NCBI GenBank assembly: GCA_942486035.1
Contig: CALNXK010000003.1
Coordinates: 1,093,501 to 1,157,500 of the forward strand
DNA from: Porites lobata
Taxonomy: Eukaryota > Cnidaria > Anthozoa > Scleractinia > Poritidae
Length of the DNA stretch: 64,000 nucleotides
Direction: 5' to 3'
Part shown: positions 24,440-37,300 of the stretch, piece by piece
Numbering within the stretch: position 1 is the first letter of the stretch
Layout: the number at the start of each line of letters is the position of its first letter
Position numbers and translations under genes: made by a program
Notes under the pieces: model-generated
The model's input: the letters and a program-made list of their open reading frames with translations, nothing else
What the model was told of the DNA's origin: nothing
Database searches by the model: none

Positions 24440-24790
24440 TTTAGGACGGCGATTTGAGTTAAGGTTTTATTTGTAAGTATTCGGGCTTAGCTTCACTAAA
24501 AAGAGCTCGATGTCCAAGCTTAACAACGTTTAATTGCGTATTTTCTAGTGTAGGTAGCCAGCAAAGCTCAAGGACGTCCCTTTCTGAGCAGAAACGATTC
24601 AAGAGAAAACCAGTAGCAGCCTTCTGAACGCGTTGTACTCTTTTCTGCAGAAATGCGGGAAGTGGATAAGTGACAGTTAAGTTTGGATAGCACGAGGCTT
24701 TGAACAAGAGACTTCTTAGCCTCTAGTGGTGTCATATTCTTGATCTTTCTTAGAATATCTAGCACTTTATAGCATGATGATGTGAGCTCA
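24440..24790 (-). pseudogene. LINE reverse transcriptase C-terminal fragment
   Basis: Minus-strand frames, with one or two shifts, read YPLPAFLQKRVQRVQKAATG, then VLELCWLPTLENTQLNVVKL and ALFSEAKPEYLQ. This is the usual C-terminal sequence of L2/CR1-type non-LTR elements ('LQRVQN.AAR...L.WLPV..R..FK'). The upstream part MTPLEAKKSLVQSLVLSKL is in another frame. Confidence 0.7.
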
Positions 24791-24956
24791 TTTACATGTA
24801 ATTTTAATTACATTCAGAACAGAACCGTTTCTATTGTTTTGTATAATTGAAGGGTTTCTAAAGGGAAACTTGTGTGTGTAATAGTTTCCGCATTTCTTAT
24901 TTTCAAGTTTGTTGATCAGTTGTTACTCGTGCCTGTGTTTTCTCAGCTGTATTATC

Positions 24957-25120
24957 ACAGGTAGCCCAAGCTCGAAATATGAGCATCGGCATCGGTTGCG
25001 TCACATTCGAAATATAGGGATTTCTATGGGAAAAAACCTATGGTTTCTGTAACCTACGAAAATGAAAGGATTTCAATAAAAAACAGCTTACCTTACTTAA
25101 AATGTGTGTTACGTCTCTCC
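24957..25120. repeat. Half copy of the 23781-24260 foldback element
   Basis: One arm only, from ACAGGTAGCCCAAGCTCGAA to TGTGTTACGTCTCTCC, ending where the other copy continues into the loop-proximal half. Confidence 0.8.
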
Positions 25121-25485
25121 GGGCCCGTTTGTGGTAAATTAAAGCGGCCATTATCCTGATCTTTGACTCGACTTGGATTATTTGTCACGGAAAGACTAAA
25201 TATTTTTTGCCAGTCTTGGCCAGCACCCACCTCACACCTCTCCATTACCTCCCCAGCGGGAATTTGCCGCAGAGGATTATGGGATAGAAGTCAAACGCCG
25301 CTAGGTTTCATGCTCATTCCACGCACCGGAAAGTGATTCCCAAAAATTGACTTTCATTTTTGGTCACATGAATCTCACAAGAAAACCGATTAGCTTGTTT
25401 CTGGTGTGCTTATATTCTGACTTGCTGTTCTGTTGACATACAAAGTGGAAAAGCGTCGTAATTGAACGGTGTTAATCGTCCTACT

Positions 25486-28400
25486 ATGGCCGGCCAGCTC
25501 GCTACTGTTTCTTCGTTTGTCATCTTCCTCTTCCTCTTTTCTGCTCCAAGATCTTCCAGTCCTTCACATGCAGGACCAGTAACCTTTCCGAAAGGAGTTA
25601 ACGGAGGAGTTTATTGTCTTGCTTGCACGGCGGTTGTGGCACTTACAGAACAGCTGAGCGTTATTCACAATGAGACTTTCGTAAAATCGTACGACCGTTT
25701 GTGCAATATTCTCCCTATCTTCTATAGGAATGCTTGCATCGCTTTGGGCCAGTTCTATATTCCACTGGTTATCGATCTCCTAACCGATAAAGTGACCGCA
25801 GATGTCATTTGCCATGGGACCCATTTGTGTTACGAGGACGTAGGTCAGCCATTTTGCCATGCTTTCCCACCAAGGGGTGATTTCCAAGAGAAAATTGTTC
25901 GTTCAAGAGAAAGAGTATCTGCGAAATTGTTCCAGGGAAGTGCTAGTAAATCTAAAGGCCCGGCAGCTTTCGATCCCTGTGCTCTCGCAGGTGTACAAGA
26001 GCTTTGTAAACTGTTTAAGCGTGTTTTCACTAATGATTTGCCACTTTTTGATTGGGATAATGACACTTATAGTCCATCAGTCGAGTCATGGCGAGGAACA
26101 TCTTGGAGGGGTCGAGACTGTGGTGATAGTAATGCTCTTCATCATCCTGGGGCGAAACCAGAGGATGGCGATGTAGTTTCTGACTCAAACTGTAATGGTA
26201 TTCATGGCACAGATTCTATTACTGGCAAGTCACTCGAGGACATGTTCTGCAAAGGTTGGTAGTTTTATAGCTACTTACATGAAAACAGGGCCACTTTTTG
26301 TGGCCTATTGTAGAAAAGGTCTGTAGTAATGAAAGTCTGCAGTTTGCGAGGTGATAATCTCTAATCAGTGGCAATATTTGACTTCCTCATTGCATCTATT
26401 AATTTCTGAACAGAAAATGTTGAGCCATAAAGTACTTGCTATATTCCTTGGGTGAAATACCAGAATATGCACAACCCATGACTAGTCCTGATCTTAGCAG
26501 TTATTGAATTTGTGTCACTTTCTGTTTTGCTTCTTGTACCCATGTGAACCCTAGCCTGCGTAGCTGCAAGATTGTTATGGCTGGGGTACACACGAAGGGA
26601 GCGGTAAGGGAAAATCCTACCTGCCACATTTCTTGTAGGTTTTGAATGCTGCCCACTTTTGTCTCCTTGGCTGAAACTATAAAATTAGCCAATCAAGGAG
26701 AGCAGCGTAGTACGAAAATGAAAGTGGGCAAATATTATGTATACATGTGCAAAAGGTGAGAATGCAACATCCAGCAAACAAGCTGTTAAGCACAGGAAGA
26801 CAAAACATAGAAGGGAATGTCACACTCACACACAAAACAGCTACTGTACATACATAGCAAGTTATTGAGCTTCCGGACACTTTGGAGAAGACTAATGAAA
26901 CTAAAAGCAAATGGGCCATTTAACTGGTCATTTAAATCCTAAACTGCTTCAGAATTCAAATTCTGTCAGAAACAGAAACCACAGGAAACCAGTACACAGG
27001 AAACAAATCAGAATCCTCCACAGCCTAATCCACTGGTCTGCTTTTCTTAGGTGCAAGTTTTCTATACATCTTAAATAGCTCTCTTGAGGACAGAGGTTGA
27101 GCATGGATGGATTGTACTGCTTGAGAGGGGGCAATACTGTTTGATGCTCATTACCTCTGTGTTGTAGTCTTGAAAGCCAATTTCCTGTCGGAAAAAATTA
27201 TTATTGTTAGTGTTTTTGAATAAAGGATAGCGGACTAAGCTTTGTCTCAAATCTTAAGGTGTTTTTCCCTCAAAAATGTCTTAAGATGAGTTCATTCACC
27301 TCAAATTTCAGATTTTCATTTTGCAAACTACAGATATTAATTACATTTCATTTTGCATGAGATTTTGTTATATAATTACTGTTTGGCCTATTGAATATAA
27401 CCCTTATAATACTCTGGCTGCCAACAGGCTGGCCTTCAAGTCTGGGTTTGAACTGCCAATGTTTACTTGTCTAGTTCTTATATCTTTTCAGATACAGGAT
27501 ATCTTGGTGTGATTGTTCTTGGTGATTCAGCGGCAGCACACTTTCATATTCCACCTGAGTGGCTAACTGCACGATTGATTTCAGATAAAGTCTTTAAAAA
27601 TGTGGCCTTCATAGTAGAAAATGAATTTGACTGGCCTCAGATGTCTCTTTATTCTGGCTACTTAAGGAGATCAAGGTATACTTTCAGGAACAGTATTTTT
27701 AGTCCAAAGTTGAAAGACAAAGCCTGAATTAAGACTTTAACAAGTTTATAATGTGCAACTAATTAAGTTTCTGTCAACTCATCCGCCTGGTTTCTTAGCA
27801 CATCTATAAAATTCAGCACCAAAGATATACCTTTTCAGCCCCATACACAAATTTCTAGAAACAAAAAAACATTTAGCAATAGAAAGTGAAATTAAGTGGA
27901 ATTTTTATACTGAATCATGACAATTCGAGTATGGTTTGAAAGATCTCTTTTGTCATTGTCTTTCTTTGTTTTGTTTTTATTTTAATGAAAATATCTTTTA
28001 CCCCTGTACAAGTCAGTTGTCAAAGCTGTCAATGAACTGAGAATGTTGATGTCTTCAGAAGTGGTATGGAAGGGGTGGTGGTACCCCCTATGATGGCTCA
28101 TACAGGTTCCATATGAAAGGGGTACCTTTTTCAGCCTTGGTAAATGGAAGGGTAGGGTTTCTCCAGTTGAAGGATATGAAAGGGTAGGAAAATCTATCAT
28201 GATTTCGGTCTTTAAAAATGCCCAAAAGGCTTGACAGATGTATCATGTTTTATGGCTTTGAAAAAGTTGAAAAAGCATACTGTTTTTGTGCTGTATTCAT
28301 ATTTTAAAGACGGCGTATTTACAGCAGCTGCTCTGTAAAAGGGATAAAAAATTGTAAAGTAAGTATTTGAGGGAGGTATTATTTTACGAAAGGGGTACTT

Positions 28401-30140
28401 TTTCCTCAGAGAGGAGCCTCCCCATGTAAAAGTTTGTTACCGCAAGTAAACCCCCTGCAGTTCAGGTATGAATGGGTCAATACATGAATACCGCTATACT
28501 TTACAGGTGGCCAATGGACAAAGGCCATGCAAACTCTATTTATCTAAAGTTGTGGGAAAGAAACCATTGTAACCATAGAGATTACCAAAATCTTGGCAAG
28601 AATGGGGCAGACTCCTTTGAGGCAAACTCTAAGCTGATCAAGAGCATGGCACGAGACCAGAAGCTTGACCAACCCGCCCTGGTTTTCTACTCCCTTATTG
28701 GAAATGACGTCTGCCATGGTGGTCATGATCTTCATAAAATGACAACCCCTGAGGAGATGCATAATAATGTGATGGAAACACTTCAAAGTTTGGACAAACG
28801 CCTTCCAAATGGGAGTCATGTTATTATCATTGGTCTTGTCGATGGTCGTATTCTTTATGATAGTCTCCATAATCGTATTCACCCCATTGGCAAACTGCGG
28901 GGAGACGTGACCTATGAACAGTTTTATAACTTCATGAACTGTTTACAGATCTCACCCTGCTTTGGGTTCATGAATTCTAATGAGACCATTAGAAATGAAA
29001 CTAGTGAACGATCTGCTCAGTTGAGTGCAGTATTAAAGAATGTGGCTGAGACAAAAAAATTTGAGAATTTTGACGTCTTTTTCTTTGATTGCCCACTGGA
29101 ACAAGTTATCAAGGTAAACAGACATATACAAACTTCTTTTTGTTTTTTAATGACCTGAGATCAGGCTCAATTTTCGTTTCGCTTTGTAATAACATTCCGG
29201 CGAGCAAGGCGAAACGAAAACAGAGGCCCAATTTTAGCGGTAGCCGTTAGAGAGAATGTATGAGAACTGCTAAAATTGGGCCTGATCTCAGGTTAGTTTT
29301 TTAAAAACACTGCCTTCAAAGTGTATACTACAGTGATGTTGTAGTTTAATTTTATCCTTGTTTTAAATTTATTATTCATGTTGTTTCAAACTCATGCTCA
29401 TAAGGATTATGATCACTTACTACCATCCATGTACAAATCACATGAAATACTTGTTTACCCCCAAACTTGGTGTAAAAACTTGTCTTCACTCTTAAATTTC
29501 ATACTTATAATCCAATTTAAGGTGTCTTTTTACTTTGCCCTTTGCCATATAATAAGAAGACAAGGTCTTTGTTTATCAGATTATATTGATTGCAAGTATT
29601 TGTACATGCATAGGTGCAATATGACCAATAATCATGATACATGAATTTGTAAAAAAAAAAAAAAAAAAAAAACCAAGTTTACCATCATATGATCCATTGA
29701 TGACAATGTATGCGTTACAGGTCAAAATTAAATTCAGGTTAAAATTTTTTAACCTGGGTTAATTCTCAATTTCCTTTGTCAGCTCGCAGCCCTAATTATT
29801 CATGAATTAGGACCAGGAGACAAAGGAAATTGAGAATCAAAAAATACATACAAGTAACACACTTTTTCTCCCTTGAAGTCCTGACAAACAATCTTGCTTT
29901 AGTTATCTCAGTAAATACATATTTATTTTTAATCTCTGTTAGGAATGGAAAGCAAAAGGTGGTGAGGTTTATGAGTTGATTGAACAAGTTGATGGATTCC
30001 ATCCAAACCTGAAGGCAGAGGCACTGGCAGCAGATGCATTGTGGCATACACTGGAATCAAAAATACCACATGTGCTTGGCAAGATCAACCCCTACAATTT
30101 TTTAATAGAGGCAGTTTTCGGTGATCAAGGAGGTTATTAA
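25486..30140 (+). CDS. AOAH: Acyloxyacyl hydrolase, copy 1
   Basis: Exons 25486-26254, 27492-27675, 28507-29113 and 29943-30140 join in phases 1, 2 and 0 to encode 585 residues; human AOAH is about 575. AOAH removes secondary acyl chains from lipid A, detoxifying bacterial LPS. Visible parts in order: signal peptide (about 1-30); saposin-B-like domain with CLACTAVVALTEQ and the paired Cys; a Ca-binding Asp/Asn-rich stretch (GRDCGDSN, DSNCNGIHGTD); then the GDSL esterase domain with block I GDSAAAHFHIPPEW (Ser269), GND at 383-385 and VDGFHP (Asp537, His540). All expected catalytic residues are present. The Met at 25486 gives the signal peptide; no ATG lies in frame before it. Its neighbour at 34365 is a tandem duplicate with identical intron phases. 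Confidence 0.94.
28050..28440 (-). repeat. Dispersed GAGGCTCC/ACCCCTT repeat, copy 1 (reverse)
   Basis: GAAAGGGGTACCTTTTTCAG, ATATGAAAGGGTAGG and GAGAGGAGCCTCCCC are the reverse of words at 36545-36710 and 62935-63310. It occupies intron 2 of the first AOAH gene. Confidence 0.6.
29153..29293. mobile_element. 141-bp MITE
   Basis: ACCTGAGATCAGGCTCAATTTT at the left is mirrored by AAAATTGGGCCTGATCTCAGGT at the right, with one mismatch. It lies in intron 3 of the first AOAH gene, 39 bp after the splice donor. Confidence 0.8.
29652..29672. repeat. Poly-A tract
   Basis: Run of 21 A residues in intron 3 of the first AOAH gene. Confidence 0.85.
29710..29830 (+). repeat. Dispersed repeat family, copy 3
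   Basis: GTTACAGGTCAAAATTAAATTCAGGTTAAAA, TTTAACCTGGGTTAATTCTC and AATTTCCTTTGTC match the copy at 10410-10500. Here an inverted tail, GACAAAGGAAATTGAGAATC, follows. Confidence 0.6.
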
Positions 30141-30380
30141 TGGAAGGAGGAAAGCAAGGCATGACAGTGTCAGCATTTTCCTGCATATTGATATGCTAAG
30201 TTGAGCCGTTCTCTTGTCACTAATGTATTTCCTTTTAAGATAAAATTTGTTGCATGTGTACATTTTTAATAGTATTTGCTTATAGTTTTATACACACATC
30301 AAATTTAGAGGTAAAAAGGTGGGGCCGATAAATTTTGAATTCTCTTTCACAAGTAAGGCAACACTGAGCAAAAAAAAAAC

Positions 30381-30386
30381 AATAAA
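30381..30386 (+). terminator. Candidate polyadenylation signal of the first AOAH gene
   Basis: AATAAA about 240 bp after the stop codon, the first such hexamer downstream. Confidence 0.45.
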
Positions 30387-30577
30387 AAGATGTAGGAAAT
30401 TGTGTAACATTTTATGTTATATTTAATTTAATTGAATGGAACAAACGAAAGATCACCACAGCAAAACACCAATGAAATATCAGGTTAGCATTCAGGATGC
30501 AAAAAAACGTGATATCTTCCCGTGAAAAAACATTTTTGCTGTAGTTACATAGTAAATCGCGGCACGTTTCGCAGCAA

Positions 30578-31355
30578 AAGAATATTAAAGTTTCTATAAA
30601 ATAGGAAAAAGGCTCCTTGGAGAAAATGAAAAAATCAATAAAAATTGCAACATCACAAGATAAACATTGCTAAGCTAAGTTCTATTCTTGGTAGCGATTT
30701 CCTTGGTGGCGAGGTGACTCACCGGATACCTCGTCACTGTATTACATGTATTAGGGAGCTGAACGCAACGACGAAAGAATATTAAAGTTTCTACATAATA
30801 AAAATCAATAAAAATATCAATAAATATTAGGGAGCTTTTAAGCTTAAAAGCAACGACAAAAGAATATTAAAGTTTCTGTATAATAGGAAAAAGGCTTCTT
30901 GGAGAAAATGAAAAAATCAGTAGAAATTGCAATATCACAAGATAAACAATGCTAAGCTAAGTTCTATTCTTGGTGGCGAGGTGACCGGATACCTAGCAAC
31001 GACGACGGCGGCAGCTACAAAAACGTCACTTAAAAAGTAAATTCGCGCTGCTTCAAAGTTTATGGCGCTTATCCCATCTCGTTCAATTCGTCAAATATTG
31101 GCGTTTTTTTATTTATTTTTTTCTGGAGTTGAATTCTAAAAGACTATATCGAAGTTCAGGAAAAGAAAGAGAAAGTCGTTGTCTTGTGTTTTCGTCCTCC
31201 ACAAAACGAGAATTTAGGTATTTTCACGTCGTAGTCGTGCAATGACGGTAAAGAAATGTACAAAAAAGGGTGATGCTCGTGCAGAGTTGTTGTTTTGCCA
31301 ATCTAAGCCTATTGCTTTTTTGCCGTTCTCGTTACGTATTACAAGCTCCCTAATT
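30578..31355. repeat. Nested repeats: direct copies of about 120 bp and a TIR element
   Basis: A segment of about 120 bp (GAATATTAAAGTTTCTATAA ... GCTAAGCTAAGTTCTATTC) occurs at 30578-30700 and again at 30862-30982. TTAGGGAGCT near 30828 and AGCTCCCTAA near 31343-31352 are inverted ends of an element with CAACGACGACGG-type sequence. A related copy lies at 32385-32745, and a reversed piece at 42155-42320. Confidence 0.65.
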
Positions 31356-31931
31356 GAAGGAATTCTTTGAGAAGTTCCTCACAAACGAATTTTCATGAAA
31401 ATAATTGCCCTAGACCATTTTTATCGGAATATTTGTATAGTTTGTTTGCAGGAAACTTGGTAATAAATTAGGTCCTTGAAATTTAAAGATGTGGACAGTC
31501 GACCTTGAAAAGTTCTTGAATTTTACGTCGGAAGAAGCGTACAAACCCTGTAAAATATTCTAAAAATTTCGCAAATTTCAGCGTCGATATTCTCCTGTCT
31601 CCAAGTGTTGCTTTTGGTTTAACAAAGTATAAAGTTCATCTGAATGTCACTTTTTTTTATCCAGAAATGCCGGATTTACTATGAATTGATACAAACACCT
31701 TAGAAGTCTAATAGTTATCGACTAGAGTGTAAAAAAACAGTCATTTTTATCCCATGTAACTATAATTATTTTTAAATACAATAAATTCTGGAAAAAAAAA
31801 AATAAAGCCATGTTTCGCATATATTATTGTAAATGATTGATTTGTTAATTCTTTTTGTATATTAATTTGCAAGATTAGTAAGTGACGCCAAAAATATGAA
31901 GGTACACTTTCCGATGAAGAAAGTGGCATCT

Positions 31932-32046
31932 AACCTGGGTACCAGAGGTTTTTTCTCGGGTACGTTGGGGAGCTTCGTTTCGTCGGCCGAAGGCCGAAGA
32001 CACGAGCGGCGAAGCCGCGAGAAAAAACCTCTGGTACCAAGGGTAG
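31932..32046. mobile_element. Foldback element with GGTACCAGAGG arms
   Basis: GGTACCAGAGGTTTTTTCTCG and CGAGAAAAAACCTCTGGTACC form a 21-bp perfect inverted repeat. The GC-rich loop contains GGCCGAAGGCC. Confidence 0.8.
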
Positions 32047-32384
32047 ATGGCATCTGAACAAACAGGAAAAAATATGATACCGTAGATGATCTAAAAGACG
32101 CCCGGGGCATTTATTTAATTTAAAGGGTTCAACAGAGATTTCTCTCTTGTCGAGAATTCAAGCCAGTTTCTTTTTTCTTGGAAGTTCGTCATAAATGATA
32201 ATATTATAGAGTGTTTTCATATGACGTCACGGCGGCCATGTTGGTGTCCCAAACCAGTCCTTTGGGAGTTGAACTCTTTTCTTATGCAAACGCTTTCTTT
32301 TGTTTTAATAAATTTGCATAGATGCTGGCCACGTGAGTGAAACACTCTATACCATCAGTCAAGAGAGACATCGTTGTCGCCTCA

Positions 32385-32745
32385 CAAGACATAAGGGACT
32401 TTAAGATCCAACGGCGCGACGGCAACGAGAACGTCTCTTAAAAAGTGAATTTGCGTTCTTTCAGTCTTTATCGCAATTATTCCTACCGACTTACTTTGTC
32501 AAATGTAGGCGAACCCTCCTGGAGTTGAATTCCTAGGGACCATAGCCAAGTTCAGAAAGAGAGAGAAAATTTCGTCGTTTTTTAACGTACTCCATAAGAC
32601 GCGCATGTTCACGTCGTAGTCGTGCAAAAACGGGCAAAGAAATGTACAAACAAGCGTGATGCACGTGCAAAGTTGTTGTTTTACTAATACAACCTATTGT
32701 TATTTTTACGTTCTCGTTGCCGTCCGCTTCGTTAGTTAGAGCTTT
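32385..32745 (+). repeat. Second copy of the CGACGGCAACGAGAACG repeat
   Basis: It parallels 31000-31350: AACGTC(T/A)CTTAAAAAGT, TGGAGTTGAATTC, CACGTCGTAGTCGTGCAA, AAAGAAATGTACAAA, AGTTGTTGTTTT and TTCTCGTT in the same order. It is a dispersed, probably non-autonomous element without coding potential. Confidence 0.65.
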
Positions 32746-32747
32746 AA

Positions 32748-33114
32748 TTTAGATTCTAAGACGACGACGACGACGACGACGACGACGACAACGATATTTC
32801 CTTAATACTAAGTAGTGCGCGAATCAACGTCATTTTCGCGGGAAAATACAATAGCCATTGTCATTCTACTAGAGTTTTAGCGAAAATGTCGTCGTGGCGA
32901 AAACAAGTTATCAAATGTTAGGAATTTTATTTAGCGATCGGGAGAGGGTCTTTACCCCCTTCAACGGAAATGAGCGTACTAACTTTTGTGGTGAAAAAAA
33001 GTACGATGAATCTTTCGAGGGAGTCCGGGGTGTCTATTTTTAGAGCCATGGACCAGAAAACTTAAAATTTATTAAGTCGTCCTCAAGTAGTCGTCCTCGT
33101 CCTCGAATCTAAGG
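32748..33114. mobile_element. TIR element with (ACG)n arm
   Basis: TTTAGATTCTAAGACGACG at the left and GTCCTCGAATCTAAGG at the right are inverted. The left arm has expanded into an (ACG)n microsatellite at 32761-32792. Confidence 0.65.
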
Positions 33115-33319
33115 CTTTCTATTGTTTGATAGTTGGACAAAAATTGGCCAGATGAGAATCTTTGCAGTTAAAGGGCTGTGTCACGGCTGACCAGTTTGTT
33201 TTGTTGCTGCTGCCTCTTACGAGTCGTTGATAGCTATGGTACTATAGTCAATGAGTAGTGAGTGAATAATTGTGATGACATTCGAGTCAAACAAATATGT
33301 CTCCTAGGCAGTATGTTAA

Positions 33320-34035
33320 GCTACCAGTGAGCTACGTGCAATGTTGTGGGGACGTACCTGCAGCGCTTCTTGGAAAGGATATAGCCCATAAGACTTTGGA
33401 AACCATGTGTAATACCCGTGCGTGGCCCTAACAATGTTGGAAGCGCTGTACAAACGGATCTTGACAAACTACGAGCCAGCGAGCCATGCGAGAAACGCGA
33501 GGCATCGGTAAAAAAAAGGAAACACAAGTAAAAACTGCAAATTTACAGATGAGGAGTTGAGCACTCATTATACTGATTAAGGTTATGCATTCATTGTACT
33601 GATTAGGGTTAAGCTTTCATATTACGGATTAGGGTTAAGCACTTATTTTAGGGCTAGGGTTAAGCGCTGTTTAGGGTTAAACGCTTATTTACAACGGTTA
33701 GCGTTCAGTTAATGTTTTCGATTTTTATGGGGTTTTTTTTTCAATGATTCTTCAATCGACTGCATATCATGGCTCGCATGACTCGCTGGCTCGCATTTTA
33801 TGCACACTCCAAACGGATCCAACATTGTTGGTCTTGTTGCGCTACGCTTCGGCGATCACGGAGCAAAAGAATTGGGAGTTGTTGGCTTAAAAAATTGACG
33901 GGTTTCAAACTTTGCGCAGCAACTCCCAACAACACGCAACAACATGCAACAGGCTGAGCAAACCGCCGCAACATGTAACATCCAACAATGTTGGAAGTTG
34001 TTGGCCAAAAATGTCATGTTGCGTCCGTTTGCACG
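33320..34035. repeat. CCAACATTGTTGG foldback region
   Basis: The palindrome CCAACATTGTTGG and variants occur near 33430, 33818 and 33980, with matching GCAACAACTCCCAA/TTGGGAGTTGTTGGC arms and a CAAACGGA word at both ends. It looks like one or two nested palindromic transposons. No coding sequence is seen. Confidence 0.55.
33556..33700 (+). repeat. Degenerate TTAGGGTTAAGC tandem repeat
   Basis: Five spaced units of the type (T/A)TTA(G)GGTTAAGC(A/T)(C/T)TTAT follow one another at about 30-bp intervals, each holding a TTAGGG-like core. It is not an uninterrupted telomere tract. Confidence 0.6.
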
Positions 34036-34364
34036 TGGCTTTACAGTAAACGGTTACAACCAACAAAAATAGTTAGAAGGCTAACAATTTTTCAAAAATC
34101 GTCCTGTATCTGTGTCTAAATACAAATTTATGTCAACCATCAAAAAGCTTGAAATTTAGTCGACACAGCAATAAGTATCGATCAGACCCGATCCCTCTTT
34201 GTTCATTTTTTAAATCTTCGGACTATTCGTACTCATTGCTCACATGAATGGCACAAGTTAGTCAGGGGCAACACATGATCTTTGAACATAGTTTCAGAAA
34301 ATTCTATTCTGTTTCTAGTGGAAGAAGGTCATCTTTTCTTACCGTGCTTTGCGTTTATATCACA

Positions 34365-37300
34365 ATGACCTGTTACCAACATTTTATTGTTTTCGCGTTG
34401 GTTTTCACTTTTCTTTCCTCTGCTTCAAGATCTGCGGCCACTAGTCCTTCATTCGCAAGATCTTATGGACGTGAGCCGCCAAAAGGAGTTAATGGAGGAT
34501 TTGGGTGTCTTGCCTGCACTGTAGTTGTTGCTCTGTTAGAACAGATGAGTGTTATTCACAATGAAACGTTCGCAAAATCATACTATCGATTGTGTAATGC
34601 TTATCCAGGTCTTTACAGAGAGCCCTGTATCGCATTGGGAGAATTCTTCATTCCGCAAGTAATCGACCTCATAAACAAGAAGACATCCGCGGATGTGATT
34701 TGCCATGCAATTCAGCTTTGTTATCGAGAGAAGGGGCAGCCATATTGCCACGCGTTTCCTAGAAATGACTTCCACGAGGAATTATTGCGATCAAGGGAAG
34801 TAGTATCTTCACCTTTCACGTTCGAAAAAAGTGCAAGTGACTATCAATCAAAGGATCAAGCAGCGTTCAATCCCTGTACCCTTCCAGGTGTCAAGCCTCT
34901 TTGCGATAAGCTCCAGAATGTCTTTGAAAATCAAGATTTGTCGCTTTTTGATTGGGATAAAGACACTTACTTTCCCTCAGTCGAGTCATGGCGAGGAATA
35001 TCATGGAGGGGTCGTGACTGTAATGATCTCGATGCTCTTCATCATCCTGGGGCCAAACCAGAGGATGGCGACGTCTTTTTTGACTCCAACTGCAATGGTA
35101 TTCATGGCATAGATTTTATTACTGGCAAACCATATGAAGATTTGTTTTGCAAAGGTTAGCGCTGTAACACTTTCCGTTCAAGTTTATAATCTAACTGAAT
35201 TAAAAATTCTTTTCTCAGTTGAGAACTCCAAGCTATGCAAAATAGCCTAATGTAAGTATAAATCACTTACCGCGTGACACGAAATTTTTGCAGAAGGCTT
35301 TTTTTGTGAATTGGGGATTTTTTATGTTTTGCGGGAACTAATTTTTGCTTCCTTGACAAATCATTTATAATATTGTGGTACCCTACAACTGCCGGATAAC
35401 CATTGCGGTGACTGATTGTTCTGATGATCGATAGGAAGTGAAATTAAGTTAAGGAATATTTATCCTGGAGAAAATTTGTGCGGGAAAATGCTTGCAGTAA
35501 TTTTGTTTTTGTTTGTTTGTTTGTTTTTTTTCTTGGGGGAGGGGGTGGGGATTATTTTTGCGGATCGTCGCAAAAATCGCAAAATCGCTAAAATAAGAAC
35601 CCGCAAAAATTTCATGCCACGGTATTTTAAAATGTGAAAGTGCCACAGTAACAAAACTGAAACGATACGGAAATACTCGCAAAATATCTTGTGATCAGTA
35701 TAGGGTGCTTTGTTTACTCCTGTCCTGCACTGGAACCAAAGGCAACTGCAAAGCTAAAACTGTAAAAAGCTGGGAATCATCGAATAGAAAATAGTGCAAG
35801 AGGCAAATAAAAGTATCATTGCTAACTACAACGCAGTTGGCAAAGCCACTGGATGAAAGCTATAGAAAGAGGAAAGGCTTACTTGCCTCAAAACTGCAAA
35901 AATCCCATGTGAGAACTAATTGATAAGCACGATGTGATGATGAGCAAAAAAAAAAACGGGCGAAACATGGTTAGGCGTGGTGAGAATGTCTCAAACGGAG
36001 CGCCCTAGGTCCGATTGGTTGGAAACGTTCATTCTTAGCCTACCTGAGCCTGTAGGCGCAAAGTAGGCTGTCCTTTTAAGAATTGATGAACTCTGGGTCG
36101 GAGTTTTGTTTTCTTTTATTATTCTTTTTGAGTAAATCCTTCTTGCACAGAAAATCGACTTGTAAAAAGATACTCATCAGCCATGCAACATCCCTAAAAT
36201 GCTGTCTTTAGGCTCCTTGATACCAGGCTTTTTTCAGTGAGAAAAAAATTGAAGGTTAGTTTTCACAATTATTTTTCAGACACTGGGTATCTTGGTTTGA
36301 TTGTTATTGGTGATTCAGCTGCAGCGAATTTCCATATTCCACCAGAGTGGGTAACAGCACGGCTGATTTCTGGTAAGGTTTTTCAAAATTTTTCCTTTAT
36401 CCTCGGAAATGAGTTCGACTGGCCTCAGCTGTCTGGTTTTTCTGGATACTTACGAGAGTCCAGGTAAGCTAGCTAAACAAGAGCCATAAATTAATACATG
36501 CCACTGACATGTTACTCGAAACGGTTGCTAAACCCCCGTCTGATGAGTAAACATCCCGGGGGGGAGGGTAGTCAACAAAGTTTTATACTGAGAGGCGCCC
36601 CACGAGGTCCGACCCCTTACCCTCTTATGTAACATTTTTGACTGCAAAGATACCCCTTTCGTATACCTTCAAATGACAAAAGATATCCCTTTTATATTAA
36701 CTAGTTTGGAAATTTGCATTCTGGCTTTAACTACTTAAAATTCACTGTCTTCACAGCATTAAATTCGTCTTTCATCCCTTTCGGGACTCGAAGGACCAAA
36801 CAGACAGTTTTCCTTACCCTTTCCTGTGATACTTCTAACCTTCATGGGACGTGGGAGTCCCGTTTGTTCCTATCCCCACTGGGAAGGTCACTCAAGCGAA
36901 GTTTGGTGGAAGGTGTGTCGCCGAGGTCTCCAAACCTCTTACCTTGTTTAAGACAAGAGACCTAATTTCATGACCCCGATTCATTTAGTTTCGCACTCAG
37001 AATTATGTATTTTTTAAACTAACATTACGGAATTAGATTTTTTTGAAAAAGCATTGTACCAGACATGTAGACCATACAGGTCCTACCTTTACATTCTTGT
37101 AAAGGTTTCCGTTCTAAAAAGACACCCTTTTCAGGACGCTAAGTAGTGAATTCCGGGGTGTTCAGATAGTAGAGTGCGGCGCGAAAATAGAGAGCGGGCT
37201 CACTTTTTTCCCCATCCCCACCGTCTGAATACCCGGAACAGGCTAAAGAGTCAAAACCCTGACCCATACCCTGTTGAGTGGCACATACCCGTCTAGGCCA

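Noticed and set aside
34248..34364. 39 extra N-terminal residues for the second AOAH gene.
   Set aside because: They precede a good signal peptide beginning at Met 34365 and have no counterpart in copy 1.
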